Positions 22,990-35,109 of a stretch of DNA of 64,000 nucleotides are shown piece by piece. Under the pieces are notes generated by a model. It was not told where the DNA came from and did not search any database. It saw only the letters and a list, made by a program, of their open reading frames with translations. Origin of the DNA: Liolophura sinensis (Eukaryota > Mollusca > Polyplacophora > Chitonida > Chitonidae). The stretch covers positions 18,279,385-18,343,384 of the forward strand of contig NC_088295.1 of NCBI RefSeq assembly GCF_032854445.1, written 5' to 3'. The translations under genes were made by a program, and so were the position numbers. Position 1 is the stretch's first letter; each line of letters opens with the position of its first letter.

Positions 22990-23610
22990 TCTTTCATGCA
23001 ACAATAGATTTGGTATCTTTGGTCAACAATTGCACATGGTGGATTGAGAACTGTAATTGTGTTATGATATTTTAGTTCATGATAAATTAGTGAATATGAA
23101 GTGTGCCTGTTTTTACATCAGTGAGTTTTGACTTTAGGACCAGGGTTTGCTAATGTGAATGTGGAGGTCAGTTCGATAAATATGGTGATATTTCTGTGAT
23201 TTTCCTGTGAGACGTATGATTTATTTGTTTTTTAAATAACAGGAATAGTTTGTGTGGTACGTGGTACTGAATTAAGATTTGGTTTGTGGGCACAAGAAAT
23301 GTACATTGTTGAAGGTGGTTGTAATTTATTTCATTAACAAGGTATGAATTAAATCAGTTTTCCTGATTTTGTTCTGTCAAAGTTTTGAAATCCCTAGCAT
23401 ATATATGTTGTTATACAGACTGTTTCTGTCACGTGCATTCAGTGTAGAGTATGCCATTTACTATACATTGTTTTAATACATGATCAAATTTGTCTGTTCA
23501 TTACATTCATAAGGTTTTATCCTTGCTTGCCATGAAAAAGAAAGATAATTTTTGTTACCAGTATACTTGTGTGGTCTTACAACAGTAATAAATGTGTGTT
23601 TTGTCAAAGT
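22990..23610 (+). terminator. ZDHHC4-like 3' UTR with poly(A) signal
   Basis: AATAAA at 23587-23592 is the first canonical poly(A) signal after the stop codon that I noted; 'tgtgtgttttgtc' follows as a plausible GU-rich downstream element. The UTR length of about 600 nt is an estimate. Confidence 0.6.
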
Positions 23611-24040
23611 CTTTACTTATCTTGATACATATTGGACTTTGTCGCCAATGCTTTAACTGGAATAGATGCTTGAAATATAAAGTTTAGCTGTATACAGATT
23701 GTCTCATTGGCCCTTCATGGTGTGCATTGATTGCACTACTGGTACATCCAGTTTGAGTGGAGAAATATAGTAATAGAGAATACAGTGTACATGAACGGGA
23801 GTAATCATGAAAATAATAACCTAATTGTAATTAAACTTAAGTATGCATAAGTTTAGATTATAGAGAAGCTGCATGCCTAGTTTCATGGAAATTAGTTCAG
23901 TACTTTAAGAAGAGTTGTGTGGACAAAATGTGAACACATGGAATAGCACTATTCCAAGTCATAAATAGGCTAAGTATGAATATAATTATCCTCCCACCCC
24001 CAACCCTAACTTCGTTGAGCAGAGGGGTTTTAATAAATAT
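23611..24040. other. Intergenic AT-rich DNA
   Basis: No gene or repeat recognised. Confidence 0.5.
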
Positions 24041-25252
24041 GGTGACAGTGGGCTAGATGATGTGAATATGGCCGTGTCTGATAGGTGTGGTTATAGCGGG
24101 CTGGACGATGGGAATATGGCTCTGTCTGATAGGTGTGATTACAGTGGGCCAGACGATGTCAGTATGGCTGTGTTTGATAGGTGTGGTTACAGCGGGCTAG
24201 ACGATGTGAATATGGCCGTGTCTGATAGGTGTGGTTATAGCGGGCTAGACGATGTGAATATGGCCGTGTCTGATAGGTGTGATTACAGTGGGCCAGACGA
24301 TGTCAATATGGCTGTGTTTGATAGGTGTGGTTACAGCTGGCTAGACGATGTGAATATGGCCGTGTCTGATAGGCGTGGTTACAGCAGGCCAGAAGATGAG
24401 AATATGGCCCTGTCTGATAGGCGTGGTTACAGCGGGCCAGAAGATGAGAACATGGCCGTGTCTGATAGGCGTGGTTACAGCGGGCCAGAAGATGAGAATA
24501 TGGCCGTGTCTGGTAGGCATGGTTACAGCGGGCCAGAAGATGAGAATATGGCCGTGTCTGGTAGGCATGGTTACAGTGGACTAGACGATGAGAATATGGC
24601 TGTGTTTGATAGATGTGGTTACAGCTGGCTGGACGATGGGAATATGGCTCTGTCTGATAGGTGTGATCACTGTGGGCCAGACGATGTCAATATGGCTGTA
24701 TCTGATTGGTGTGAAAACAGCGGGCTAGACGATGTGAATATTGCTATGTCTGATAAGTGTGGTTACAGCGGGCCAGAAGAGGAGAATATGGCCGTGTCTG
24801 ATAGGTGTGATTACAGTGGGCCAGACGATGTCAATATGGCTGTATCTGATGGGTGTGAAAACAGCGGGCTAGACGATGTGAATATTGCTATGTCTGATAG
24901 GTGTGGTTACAGTGGGCCAGAAGAGGAGAATATGGCCGTGTCTGATAGGTGTGATTACAGTGGGCCAGACGATGTCAATATGGCTGTGTTTGATAGGTGT
25001 GAAAACAGCGGGCTAGACGATGTGAATATGGCCATGTCTGATAGGTGTGATTACAGTGGATGAGATGATGTGAATGTTTCCGTGTCTGATAGGTGTGGTT
25101 ACAGTGTGATAAGCGATGGGAACATGGCCCTGTCTGATAGGTGTGGTTACAGCAAGCTAGACGATGTGAATATGGCCATGTCTGATAGGTGTGGTTACAG
25201 CGGGCTAGACGATGTCAGTATGGCTGTGTCTGATAGATGTGGTTGGGAAGTA
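24041..25252. repeat. 48-bp minisatellite, about 25 copies
   Basis: The unit is 48 bp: 'gataggtgtggttacagcgg', 'gctagacgatgtgaatatgg', 'ccgtgtct'. 48 is a multiple of three, giving an apparent 333-codon ORF (16-residue unit like NMAVSDRCGYSGLDDV). Substitutions change amino acids freely (GL/GP, DDV/EDE, RCGY/RCEN) and a TGA at about 25062 interrupts the frame. I treat it as non-coding. Two 3-unit blocks near 24690-24830 and 24830-24970 are near-identical, showing block duplication. Confidence 0.9.
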
Positions 25253-27256
25253 GATGAGCTGAATAAGGACTGCCATGGTATACATGTATTCAGATGTAAT
25301 ACAGGAGGCACGCTGAATACTTTATTGCCTTTTAGATGGGACGCGATACAGTGGAATAAAGGACACCTCGCAACTAGATAGGAAATCGTCCCAGTCCTGT
25401 ACAGCAAGGGGGTGTAATATTTTTCCAGCGGAAAAACAAGTAAAACTTACTTGAGTAAGAAGTACAGTTACTGAAGAATATGTGGGTGAAAAATTGGAGT
25501 GATGCGATTTGTACTTTTTGTCTTATCGAAAGACAAAAGTACGGTCAAAAGCAGATTTTGATATTTTAAGGTGTTTTCCTGCAGGAATTCCCTTCATAAA
25601 AACATGACCATGTGAACCAAAATCATTTCCACATGTTTGCTGTCCGGTAAGGGACTAGTAAGCTATAACGAAGTATCGTGTTGGTTCACGCAGTCATGTT
25701 TTTATTAATGGAAAAAAAAAGAAAGAAATAACATAAACGTTCAGATGAACTCTGCATTCACCTTAAAATTTAATGGATTCGAACACATCGTCCGCATTGG
25801 CCCAGTGGTAATATGCGTGCCTTGAATTCGTTGTTGAAGCGGATAACAGCTGACGGCATATGGTACAATTACACTGAGAAAGGGGGCATCTGTTTATGAG
25901 TTCAGCTTCGCAATTAGTGTCAATTAAGCACACTGTCATATGTTCGCGGCATAATTCATAGCTGTTTAGCAACGAATTAACAACAAAGGGCAGATATGAC
26001 CATCATGTACATTCTGGGATTCACCGGTAATATTACAAACGTTGCAATTTTCCTACGGCTAGCTAGTTGAAGGTTAAGATCTGCAGCCACTCGAGGTATG
26101 TTTATACGGTTGTCAGCAGAGCAGTTCCCAGAATCCCGATAATTCGAGGATTCTACCCAGCCTTGCATTACGATTCCTGGGGTTATCTGATAGACACAGA
26201 ATTCTTAGTGACGTTATAATGGCAAAAGGGAACAACAACATTAAAGGCTTATGTTCAGAAACAAATGCAATTGGTTTCACCGCGGTGTGAACATTTCACA
26301 GATTTTATAGAACACTTCATATGGCCACAGCTCTAGATCACAAGGCTGTCCCATGGAGCTTTAGACACGGAGGGATGACATGAAAGACGACGTCGTCAAC
26401 ATGTAGACGATGTTTAAATGTGACTCAAGTTTGCTTAAAAAAGGATATAGCACTTCAACTTGTGAAGACATCTCTCAGTTTCATCTTCAAAAGTTATGTC
26501 TTAAACGCATGGCACATATTTTCCCGATACGTTGTTCAACAAAAAGAATGCTTAATAAGATGAGCAGACGGGAAAGGGCCACAAGCTGACGCAGTCTTAA
26601 CAAACATACACACATAATTTTTAACCAATTAGCCTGTTGTACCTCACCACAAAATCTTTTCTATGAGAACAGCACAATTCATGCATTTCATGGACGTTTT
26701 CTTCACGTAACGATCAGGATTTTCACAAGGAATCGTTCACTGCTATAAATCTCTATCGGTATGATTTCACGCCCACAAAAACTTCAAAAGTATTATCCAC
26801 TGCGTCCAGGGAGTATTTCTCCTTTGAATGCTCATTGCTTGAATGTGCCGTGCTTTTGAAGTTTCCACTCAATGTCTGTATCCTCTAGCTGCTCAAACAA
26901 TCATCACCGGATGAGAGAGAAAAAACACAGAAAGCAATATTTAAAGCCATTTAAGACAATCTTAACACTGGTCCCCTGGAGAAATAATTCGTTTTCGTTG
27001 GTAATAATTGGTCTTAAACTAACACTCGTAACTTCTCTTAGGACAGAAAGGATGGTCCAGGCAATCACACAACGTGATGTACAAGAACCATCGAGTGTCT
27101 GAGTGTCATAGCTTGTTGACTCCGGCTCTAATATGCCATGATTTGGGCATATGAACCAGTTGATTCAGCACAATACGAGATGCCATTCTTCCGGAAAAGT
27201 TATCCCATTGTACTGCCCATCTATGTTAATTAGCTATGTAAATCCAAACAAATTAT
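25253..27256. other. Unassigned intergenic DNA
   Basis: No domain-bearing ORF on either strand. A stretch near 25795-25830 ('ggcccagtggtaatatgcgt') has a tRNA-like A-box flavour but no B box. Confidence 0.5.
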
Positions 27257-27405
27257 ATTTAATTATTTATTTGACTGGTGTTTTATGCCTTATTCTTATA
27301 CAACTTATACACGACTATTCGCAGGTTTCTGCCAGGCTTCCCCATGTTCGGTCGGAAAGACAGCCAACATGAGCTGGTGAGAAGTTCCTGGGTCATTTCC
27401 GAACA
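27257..27405 (-). repeat. Diverged SINE copy
   Basis: Tail 'ttaattatttatttgactgg' then 'tgttttatgccttattctta', 'gcaggtttctgcca', 'tcggtcggaaagacagccaa' and 'catgagctgg'. The central domain is shortened and the copy is old. Confidence 0.65.
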
Positions 27406-29259
27406 AATTATACCTTGCAATGTCAAACCGTTCCCACCGAGAGCTTGCAAAGCTTAACGAAAATGCACATGGTGAGAATAACGTAGATGTGTTGTATAGA
27501 TAAGGCCAGAGGTACGTTTAAAGAAAAATGAAAGTCTCCGACACTTGCTAAATAGACCTTGAATTCCCCTTTATCAATAACACATACTGTTTTCCACTGA
27601 ATCTTTCCAAAGCTAAGTACTTGCTCCAGTAATTCAGCTTCTGTCGTTGGTAGTTGCACAAAACGTTAGCCAACCACAGGCTACATGGGTAACATTGCCA
27701 TTTGGTTCCTGGTAATTATGAAGATTTATAAATGGAAAGTTTTAAGACTTTGGCAGTGTATATTTATCAAATACCTAAATAGCCATTACTGTTTATTGGT
27801 CCATTACTGAATCACGATCTGGGATTTCACCTCCAGTATAGGAAGTAACGTTTGGTTTCGCCAAATAAGTGAACCTATGCATCGAAACAGACATTCGTTC
27901 ACCAGGCCTCAACCAATAAGGACGTTCCAGGTCAATAATCGTAAGGCCAATTCTCAAAAAGTACTAGTTTACATCTATACGTCGAAACGGACATTCGTAC
28001 ACCAGCCATCAACCAATAAGGACGTTCCAGGTCAATAGTCGTAAGGCCAAGTCCCAAAACGACGTATAACACAAACCACCAAAGAACAAAGAAAGTATAC
28101 AAAGCATGAAATTAGATCGAAAGGGGGAAGCGGTCAGCAGTTTTTTTTTTAAGTTTGAGGACGCAAGGTATGTTCTAGGTGAATACGGGAAATCATCATT
28201 GAAATCGTGTACCAAGCCGTCGTATAAGTTGTCCATAATAAAAATGTATCTCAGGTGCGCTTTGATTACAAATGTTCATACATACAACACCATAAATATA
28301 AAGCCCCTAGTCCCGGATTAAGCAGAATTAGATACAGTCATGAAGCATCATGATTCTGGACGCTCTGTCCATATTTAGTTACAAAAGAATTGTACTCATG
28401 TAAACTTCAGAAACTGAAGACTGAAGGCGTTTGATGGAATAACTTGACACACTTTTTTTGCAGTAATAACTCCTGAGGTTGATTGAAATCGTCACGGAGC
28501 ACACATGATGTAACAAATGATACAGGGCGCGATATGTACACGCCGTATGCAGGACCCTTCGGTGTATTGCTGTCCAAGTAAGGCTAATTTTCAATGTCAA
28601 AACCGAAACTATCCCTCTTGTCAGCAAGACAGGAAACCGCTTTGGTCTTTGCATAAATATAGTTCCAGATAAGATGTACCATCTGGAGGTTGTGTGGTTT
28701 CCTTTAAATCCATCGATGGTTGATAGATATCTCTCATTTGCTATATATGGATTGTTTAAAGCTAGCAGATCGTCAATATGCCGTTTAGTGAATGAGAATG
28801 CTCGGGCCTGGTGAAGACATGACTCAAGTTTTCTAATGTGAGCGACCTGCTACAGTTAAGGAGAACTCTCATTAGTCAGAGAGCATGGAAGCAGGTGTCA
28901 CTTTAGATCTAATTAGTGAGAAGTCGCTACGGTTAGCAGGAACAAGATGTGGTATTTAGTGAGACTGAGTAAAGGTGTAACCTTACTGATATGAGCAAAG
29001 TCTTGTGGTGAAAACATTTTACGGCTCGTGCACACAAACGAACATGTGTCCAATTGTTAATAACCAATGGACAAGTACTAGCTCACAACTACTGTTACCA
29101 ATGATATTTTTAACGTAGTGTATGTTCTTTACTAAATTCCTCATTTTCTTTGAGTTCCATGGAAAGTAAATGTGTTTTTCCAAACCACACGTTTTGATTT
29201 AAAAGAAAAGACAAGAAGACTTAAAACCAAAATTATTTCAGAAGCGGGGTCCATACAGA
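27406..29259. other. Unassigned DNA with a small tandem duplication
   Basis: A 90-bp segment is duplicated with a 100-bp offset at 27871-27960 and 27971-28060 (shared 'aaccaataaggacgttccag' and 'gtcaata.tcgtaaggcca'). No gene recognised. Confidence 0.6.
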
Positions 29260-29360
29260 CTTTTCATTAAGGCGTTGTAAGAAGCATTTTGTCATTAAGG
29301 CGTTGTAAGAAGCATTTTGTCATTAAGGCGTTGTAAGAAGCATTTTGTCATTAAGGCTTC
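29260..29360. repeat. 28-bp tandem repeat, about 3.5 copies
   Basis: 'tcattaaggcgttgtaagaa' followed by 'gcattttg' repeats almost perfectly. Confidence 0.9.
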
Positions 29361-29999
29361 GTAACTATAAATCGTCTTTTAATCTGGAATGTTTACGAGG
29401 TTACACGATTTTAGAGAAAGCGGAAACACAGTATCGCCTCACCTGTACCTTTCGCTCTTCAGTAATACAGGCGAGACATTTATCGTGCGAAGTACGGTCC
29501 CTTTTATTATTACAACCGACAGCCAGGCATTGTGGCCAGTCGGTTGAGAGCTTGGGGATTAACGCCAGATGTATTCCACAACCACTTTCTCGTTGAAAAT
29601 GGCTTTAAAGTATAACAGCAATGTCTCGTAATCAGAAAGAAAACAGCTGATTTAACACCACTTCTACATGGCAAAATAATGGACTAGGAACAGATGCCTT
29701 CTCGGGTGGTATCTCGCTCTTGATTGGTTAAAACTGAGAGCATGGCGGCCTGTTCGGCTTTTCCCTATACGTGGATGTTTTTGTTAACTTTGAACTGCGA
29801 CATCTCGGTTATCCTACATTACAAAAGTAAAAAGTGACGTTTTTTAAATGTGACTCTTTATCGACAGATGTATACATTTGGTCTAATGTCATTTCTTTAA
29901 AACATTTAATTTTCACTATGAACAGGACATTGAAAAACCTGATAAGATTAATCTTATAATGTGTAATATTGAGTTTTTAAATTATTTCGAGCTTGGAAC
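29361..29999. other. Unassigned DNA
   Basis: No gene or clear repeat recognised. Confidence 0.4.
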
Positions 30000-30566
30000 A
30001 TTCTCATTGCACAGAGTTCATATTGTATACGATGCTTTGTAAAGGTAATATGACAAAACAGGCACTATCTGGGTGGGGTATTCCACCTGACCTCCTAAAG
30101 CTACACTTCTCGCAATTCTGAACAAGCACGGGTAATTCCAAGATTGATACCTAAAAGTGTCAAGTTTTAACCAAAGCATCACTTATCAAGAACATCTCCC
30201 AATCAGCATCAGTAAAGCTTTGTAATTACGGCTGGCTTCTGGGGTCCGCAAATAATTTATTTCTACTTATTAGATGGTTTTAAAGGACATACTTCAAGCC
30301 TTTTGAATAATGCGTTAAGTCCAAGAGGAATTTGTTTGTGATACCATTGAGAGTTTGAGCTTAAGTACTCAAATGTTGAGGCACGAATTACGAATAGGCA
30401 TGATTCATGTGGTCTACTTGCCCACTGATAACGGATGACAGTATAAGCCGCTGGAAGTTGATGTTTCTTCCATGAGCTGACAAGGTTGCTGACTCTCCAT
30501 GGCATCAAACTCTCCATGTATACTTCACTTTGAAATCTTTAACAATACCTAAGGGAGATGGCGAGA

Positions 30567-30610
<44 letters not shown>

Positions 30611-32190
30611 TTTTTTTATATTTAGTATTTATAAGTAATTCTGTGATCATGCTAAAGACCTGTGGTAAGGTATGTTATGTATGCCATGAGAAAAACGTAT
30701 GCTGCCAGATATTAATCTGGCTATATTTTTAGATCAACAGCATTTTTGAACTTTAAAAGGGATAGGGATGGAATTGGACCATTTTTGAAAGCTCAGGTGA
30801 GTAGTTTACTTATTAACTGAAATATTTTATGGACTTTACTTTTCTTATATGTGAATGGCTTGCGTGAAATAATTACAACAGTTAGTGAATGCTTGGGTGT
30901 AAGGCGCTGTTGATGTCAAATGCCTTTTTCAATCAAACTGTATTATGCCATACATCACAAACAATTATTTTACTTTTTCCATATTTGACGGCGCTTTCAC
31001 GGTAAAAGAGTCATTAGGGAAGAAAACAAAACATTTATTCTGTATTCTGAATGAACAAGAATATCTTCTTCATGGTACAAATCTAAAGCTCGGGGGACTT
31101 TTACCTGATGGTATCAGTGCTAGGTTACTTGTTCACGGCCTTGACCCGGACAACCATGTGTTTCCGTCAGGTAAAACGGCCTCTGACTTCCTCTGTGGTA
31201 TAAATGAGTTCGGTTGTGTGACATCTCAGCCTGTCATTACCACAGACAGGCTTTGTACGCGGAGATTCCGTCGCAAGTCATTGACCTCTTTGATACAAAG
31301 TGCATCTGCCTAGAGTTAATTACTCAACGGACGAATGCGTGGGAACTGCAAACCGTAGTTTGAACCAGATTTGAACCTGTAAAACATATCGTATTTGACT
31401 AGAAAACCTGTGTGGTTGTTTATAATTTACTTTCCATTTTGATCATGTGGTTTCTTGTTAAATCCATCAGGACTAAGCATTATTTGTCTGACACTCCGAC
31501 ATATTGCTGCGCAAACATTGAAACCTAGTCTGGGACTAATGGACATATTTATCGCAAAGTGGCTGGATCAGCCTTCAATATACTCATAAAATAATCCATA
31601 CCAATCAGGCATAGGATGTGGCATGAATGACCCTAAAGACGAAATGGAGTCCCTTGTGTTTGTTTTAGATAAATTTGTGTTAACAAGTCGGGCACAAGAT
31701 TAGACATCATCTTTGTCGGAATGTATATTCCCCTCTTTGCGTGAGCTCAGCTTTGCAGCGTCATACAACATCACTTACCAATCAGAATGACTACTTGCGA
31801 AATGTAACAAGCCAGAATGAGCACCTACAAGAAGCTGACAAATGTCATTATATGTTGTTATGCTGTAGGTTTTTGGGGTTATTTTTGCTTATGCCTAGTG
31901 TTTGTCTGATTGAGCACTATAAGCACCTGTAACACAACAACTGTTATGCAGGCAGGTTGTGAATTGTTGGCACCTAAAATCGTGGGCGATTGACCCGGAA
32001 CTAATGCTTACTTACATGACGAATGTGGACTTGTGTCTTCCGCAAAAATGGTTTGCGGAAATACATCAAAGTCCAGTCAGTCTGACATGTACAGGATAAC
32101 ACCATCCACCTATATGCTGTTTTCTTCACCTTCAAAGGTTTTACTGGGGTAAGTGGTTCATGTAAGCCATGCAACAAAGATCTGGTGTCT
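30000..32190 (+). repeat. Dispersed segment family, copy R1
   Basis: This block is collinear with 36260-38960. Shared landmarks include 'tttaaaggacatacttca' (30279/36540), 'cgtcaggtaaaac' (31167/37576), 'tttgatacaaagtgcatctg' (31289/37822), 'ggatgtggcatgaa' (31613/38331) and 'tgtacaggata' (32088/38814). Divergence is substantial. Nothing in it resembles a known transposase or reverse transcriptase. A 122-codon ORF at 30945-31313 is not obviously conserved in the other copies. It could be an old segmental duplication or an unclassified repeat. An (AT)n microsatellite lies inside it. Confidence 0.6.
30571..30608. repeat. (AT)n microsatellite
   Basis: About 19 uninterrupted AT dinucleotides followed by a T-run. 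Confidence 0.95.
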
Positions 32191-32698
32191 TTGAAATTAA
32201 GATTGGCATTCCCCTATAACCTCTACGTTGCCTACCTTGCTCCGTTATCCCTAATGTAGTGTTACGTAACATTTGACTCTTCAAAAGTAAGACAGATCCT
32301 TTGCGTTTCATGTATACGGTGCACCTCATAGATGTGATGTTACGGTTGGACAAGAACTCTCGCGAGACTCATTGTTGCTGCGCTTCATCGTTGGAGGCTG
32401 TTCGTATAAACTTTGATCCAGGTGTGAAATTAAACAAAAAGGCAAACTGGAGTTGGAATTTATCCAATTTCCACTATAGCTTCATGCTTGTGTGGATTTA
32501 CTAGTGATGACACATGAGAGCACCTACCTGGATTTGATAGCTGAGGCGACTGTGATTACGGACAAATAAATTATTCGGTGCTCAACAATAGTGTACTGAA
32601 GCCATCAAGGGAAGTACAGAGGTGTTCAAGGTAAGCTTATGAAACAAGACACGGCTGTGATAGTATATGTAATCACAGACCTACAGCACTGTCCATTA
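32191..32698. other. Flank left of the Harbinger element
   Basis: No gene recognised. The last three bases (TTA, 32696-32698) are the left copy of the transposon's target-site duplication. Confidence 0.5.
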
Positions 32699-32763
32699 GG
32701 CTGCGTTTCCACCAAGTTTCACGTGTCTTGTGTCTCGTGTCATGTGTCATGCATGACACATGA
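32699..32763 (+). repeat. Harbinger left TIR and subterminal palindrome
   Basis: TIR from 32699. A perfect 24-bp palindrome occupies 32740-32763 (arms 'tcatgtgtcatg/catgacacatga'). Confidence 0.9.
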
Positions 32764-32832
32764 CATTAGCAGTTTCCACCGGATTTCACATCGTACATGT
32801 CACAAATGCATGTCATTCTACCTTTATTCGCC

Positions 32833-35086
32833 ATGGGTGACAGTTCAGGTTCATCTGATGAGGAAATTCTTGCTCTATGTCTGTAGTACCGTCGAGCAAG
32901 GAAGAGAAACCGGAGCAGGCACTCAATATGGTGTAGGGACCATTATTTATTGCGTCCAGAAAGGGGAGAATTTACAAGAACGTTTCGCTATCTCATGGAC
33001 AATCCAGACAGAGAATTATTCTTCAATTACACACGAATGTCGTACGAAACCTATGCAGAATTGAAACAACTAGTCTTACCTCACCTGCAACCAATTGGAA
33101 CCAACTACAGAGAAGCTATATCTGGAGAGCAGAAGCTCATCCTTACACTCAGGTAAGCAGCGAAAAGTTAACATTTGATAATGTTTTATTCAATCAAAAC
33201 CATGAAAGTAAAATATCAACATCAAATGGAAACACTGCAGTTATATTTTTTAAAAATTATAAACAAAAACAAAACATTGCATATCTCATGCAGAACATAA
33301 ATTGTGATTCTTTGGCACATCAAGGTAACGATATGATATTTGGTAATATTTGACCAATTTACAGCAGAACAATCAACATCAAGTTCGATCATTGATCAGT
33401 TTCAATTTGGATTATTTAACAACTCCAAAAATGATTCTTGGCTGTAAACTGTCCCAGAGCTGGTGGAGACGTCACTGGAAGTTCCGGGGTTATTCATGTT
33501 TGGTGGCATTACTTCTTGTGTGAAGTAGATTGGTTGGGGCACGGGCTTTGAAACTTCTTTCAGATCTCTCAAAACCTTCAGCTGGAACTCAATAAACTGG
33601 TCATCAGTTAGGGACTGTACTTTTGGCATTAAGGATTTGAAGAATCCCATTCTTGGACATTCCCGAGCAACAGATTTCTCATCCAACCTTCTTTTTAATG
33701 ATTGGAATAAGGCAGTTTCTGATTCTTCGGCACGACGTTTGGAACTGCATTTCTGTTTGACGACGCTTTCAGTTAAAGTCGGCTTGAGGACTGATGGTGT
33801 TGATGCTCGAGCTTGTGATGGTGGGTCAGTCAAATTATCTTCATCATCTGCATGAGAGGTAATACTGCTCTCATCAAGAATCCCCGAACCTTTTACCGCC
33901 TGCTCCAGTATACTGACGTTGTCGTCAACACTGCAACCAGACTCGTTCAGCTCTTCGACATCATCATTGTTGGTACTGAGATTTCCTGTGGTGGACCTTT
34001 TGTCCTTGACGATTTTAAGGAATCTCATACTTTCCATGAACACCCACGGCTTCGAACTTCCAGCTCCATCACCAGATTTATTTTTCATGCGTTGTAGTGC
34101 GTTGTTATAACTTCTTGTAAGTGATGTCCATGTATCCTTTGCAGTAACACCTGTAACAAATAATATTGCATTAGCCGATAGTTTTCATAAATCAAATATG
34201 GTGTGAGCTTAGTCAAGGATTTTGGTGTGAACCCTGATTTATATCATTCTTATTACAATCATAATGACAGCTGTATATTAAGTATAATAATACTATGCTT
34301 TTCTTTTTTTCCAGATGTCTCGCAACTGGTTCATCATTTGCCTCGATGACTGTACCCTTCCATATGTCCAAGACTTCGATAGCTCGGCATGTACTAGCAA
34401 CCTGTGAGGTCCTATGGAAAGTACTTCAGCCTATCGAAATGCCCATTCCAAATGAAGACAAGTGGAAAAGTTTGGCAAAAAGAGTTGGAGATTTGTGGGA
34501 TTATCCATTTGCTATAGGCAGTCTTGATGGTAAACACGTGGCATTGGTTAACCCGATGAACAGCGAATCACTTTTCTACAATTACAAAGGGTATTCCAGT
34601 ATTGTGCTTTTGGCACTCAGTGATGCTGATTCGTGTTTTACATTAATAGACTGTGGACAGTACGGACGAGTGAGTGATGCAGGTGTATTCCAGGCCTCAA
34701 GAATAAGCCAGCTTCTTGACCAGGAGAGGTTGAACATACCGGATGAGTCTTTCATGGTCAGTACCACAGAGAAACGGATACCGTTTCAGGTTGTTGGAGA
34801 TGAAGCCTTTCCATTGAAAAAAAACCTCATGAAGCCATATGCAGCCAGAACGCTTGACAGAATTAAGCGGATTTACAATTATCGGCACTGTAGAGCTAGA
34901 CGTCCAGTTGAGTGCACTTTTGGCATATTGGCAAAGAAGTTTGAGATTTTTCAACGCCCAATGCGCCTACAACCAGACAGAGCAATTACAGTTACTAATG
35001 CATGTACTGTTCTGCACAATTTCATTCGTAGAAGAGGTATTTCTATTTCTTGTCACGTGACACGTGACATGTCACGTGTCATGTGA
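32833..35086 (+). pseudogene. Harbinger DDE transposase, two exons, one internal stop
   Basis: Exon 1 is 32833-33152 (ATG in 'ccatgggtgacag', donor CTCAG|gtaagc); exon 2 is 34315-35086 (acceptor ttttccag|ATGTCTC). They join in frame at TLR|CLATGSSF, a junction typical of Harbinger transposases. Total about 363 codons, with one in-frame TAG at 32884-32886 shortly after the start; the frame continues unchanged. The catalytic domain (DDE_Tnp_4 / RNase H-like fold) shows GSLDGKHV (first Asp, near residue 178), GQYGRVSDAGVF (second Asp, near 228) and RPVECTFGIL (Glu). Together with the MADF protein such transposases cut at the TIRs. The stop codon lies in the right subterminal palindrome, so the C-terminus (CHVTRDMSRVM) is encoded by repeat DNA. 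Confidence 0.9.
33402..34150 (-). CDS. Harbinger accessory MADF/BESS-like DNA-binding protein, 5' truncated
   Basis: One minus-strand exon opens at a good acceptor (gttacag|GTGTTACTGC at 34151/34150) and reads to the stop at 33402, about 248 residues. The start (DTWTSLTRSYNNALQRMKNK, then SSKPWVFMESMRFL) matches the second half of a MADF (Myb/SANT-like) domain: W, then Y, then a basic linker, then W-x-F-x-x-M-x-F-L. The C-terminal part (LTDDQFIEFQLKVLRDLKEV) resembles a BESS motif. The middle is acidic and Ser/Thr-rich. The exon for the first half of MADF should lie upstream, but only about 165 bp separate this exon from transposase exon 2, and I see no coding signal there. Either that exon is lost or it overlaps the transposase exon in antisense. 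Confidence 0.75.
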
Positions 35087-35106
35087 AACTTGGTGGAAAC
35101 GCAGCC
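35056..35106 (-). repeat. Harbinger right TIR and subterminal palindrome
   Basis: A perfect 20-bp palindrome 'acacgtgacatgtcacgtgt' lies at 35060-35079, next to the TIR that ends at 35106. Confidence 0.9.
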
Positions 35107-35109
35107 TTA

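Larger units (their letters stand above)
32699..35106 (+). mobile_element. PIF/Harbinger DNA transposon, near-intact, 2408 bp
   Basis: Terminal inverted repeats start GGCTGCGTTTCCACCAAGTT at 32699 and end with its complement at 35106; about 24 bp match, ending in TTTCAC. The flanking 3-bp duplication TTA (32696-32698 and 35107-35109) is the Harbinger signature. The cargo is a two-exon DDE transposase on the plus strand and a MADF/BESS-like gene on the minus strand inside the transposase intron, the two-protein combination typical of this superfamily. Subterminal palindromes rich in 'cacgtg' and 'catgtg' sit just inside both ends. One internal stop in the transposase suggests this copy is defective but young. 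Confidence 0.95.

Noticed and set aside
24062-25063. 333-codon ORF as a repeat-protein gene
   Set aside because: No splice context, promoter or domain; unit substitutions look unconstrained and a stop interrupts the continuing array.
30945-31313. 122-codon ORF in copy R1
   Set aside because: The homologous regions in R2 and R3 do not keep the frame by eye, and no domain is recognisable.
33637-34110. Plus-strand ORFs of 63-81 codons within the Harbinger element
   Set aside because: They are antisense shadows of the MADF/BESS-like exon.
34582-34954. Minus-strand ORFs in transposase exon 2
   Set aside because: They are antisense to a well-conserved DDE domain and carry no MADF-like sequence.
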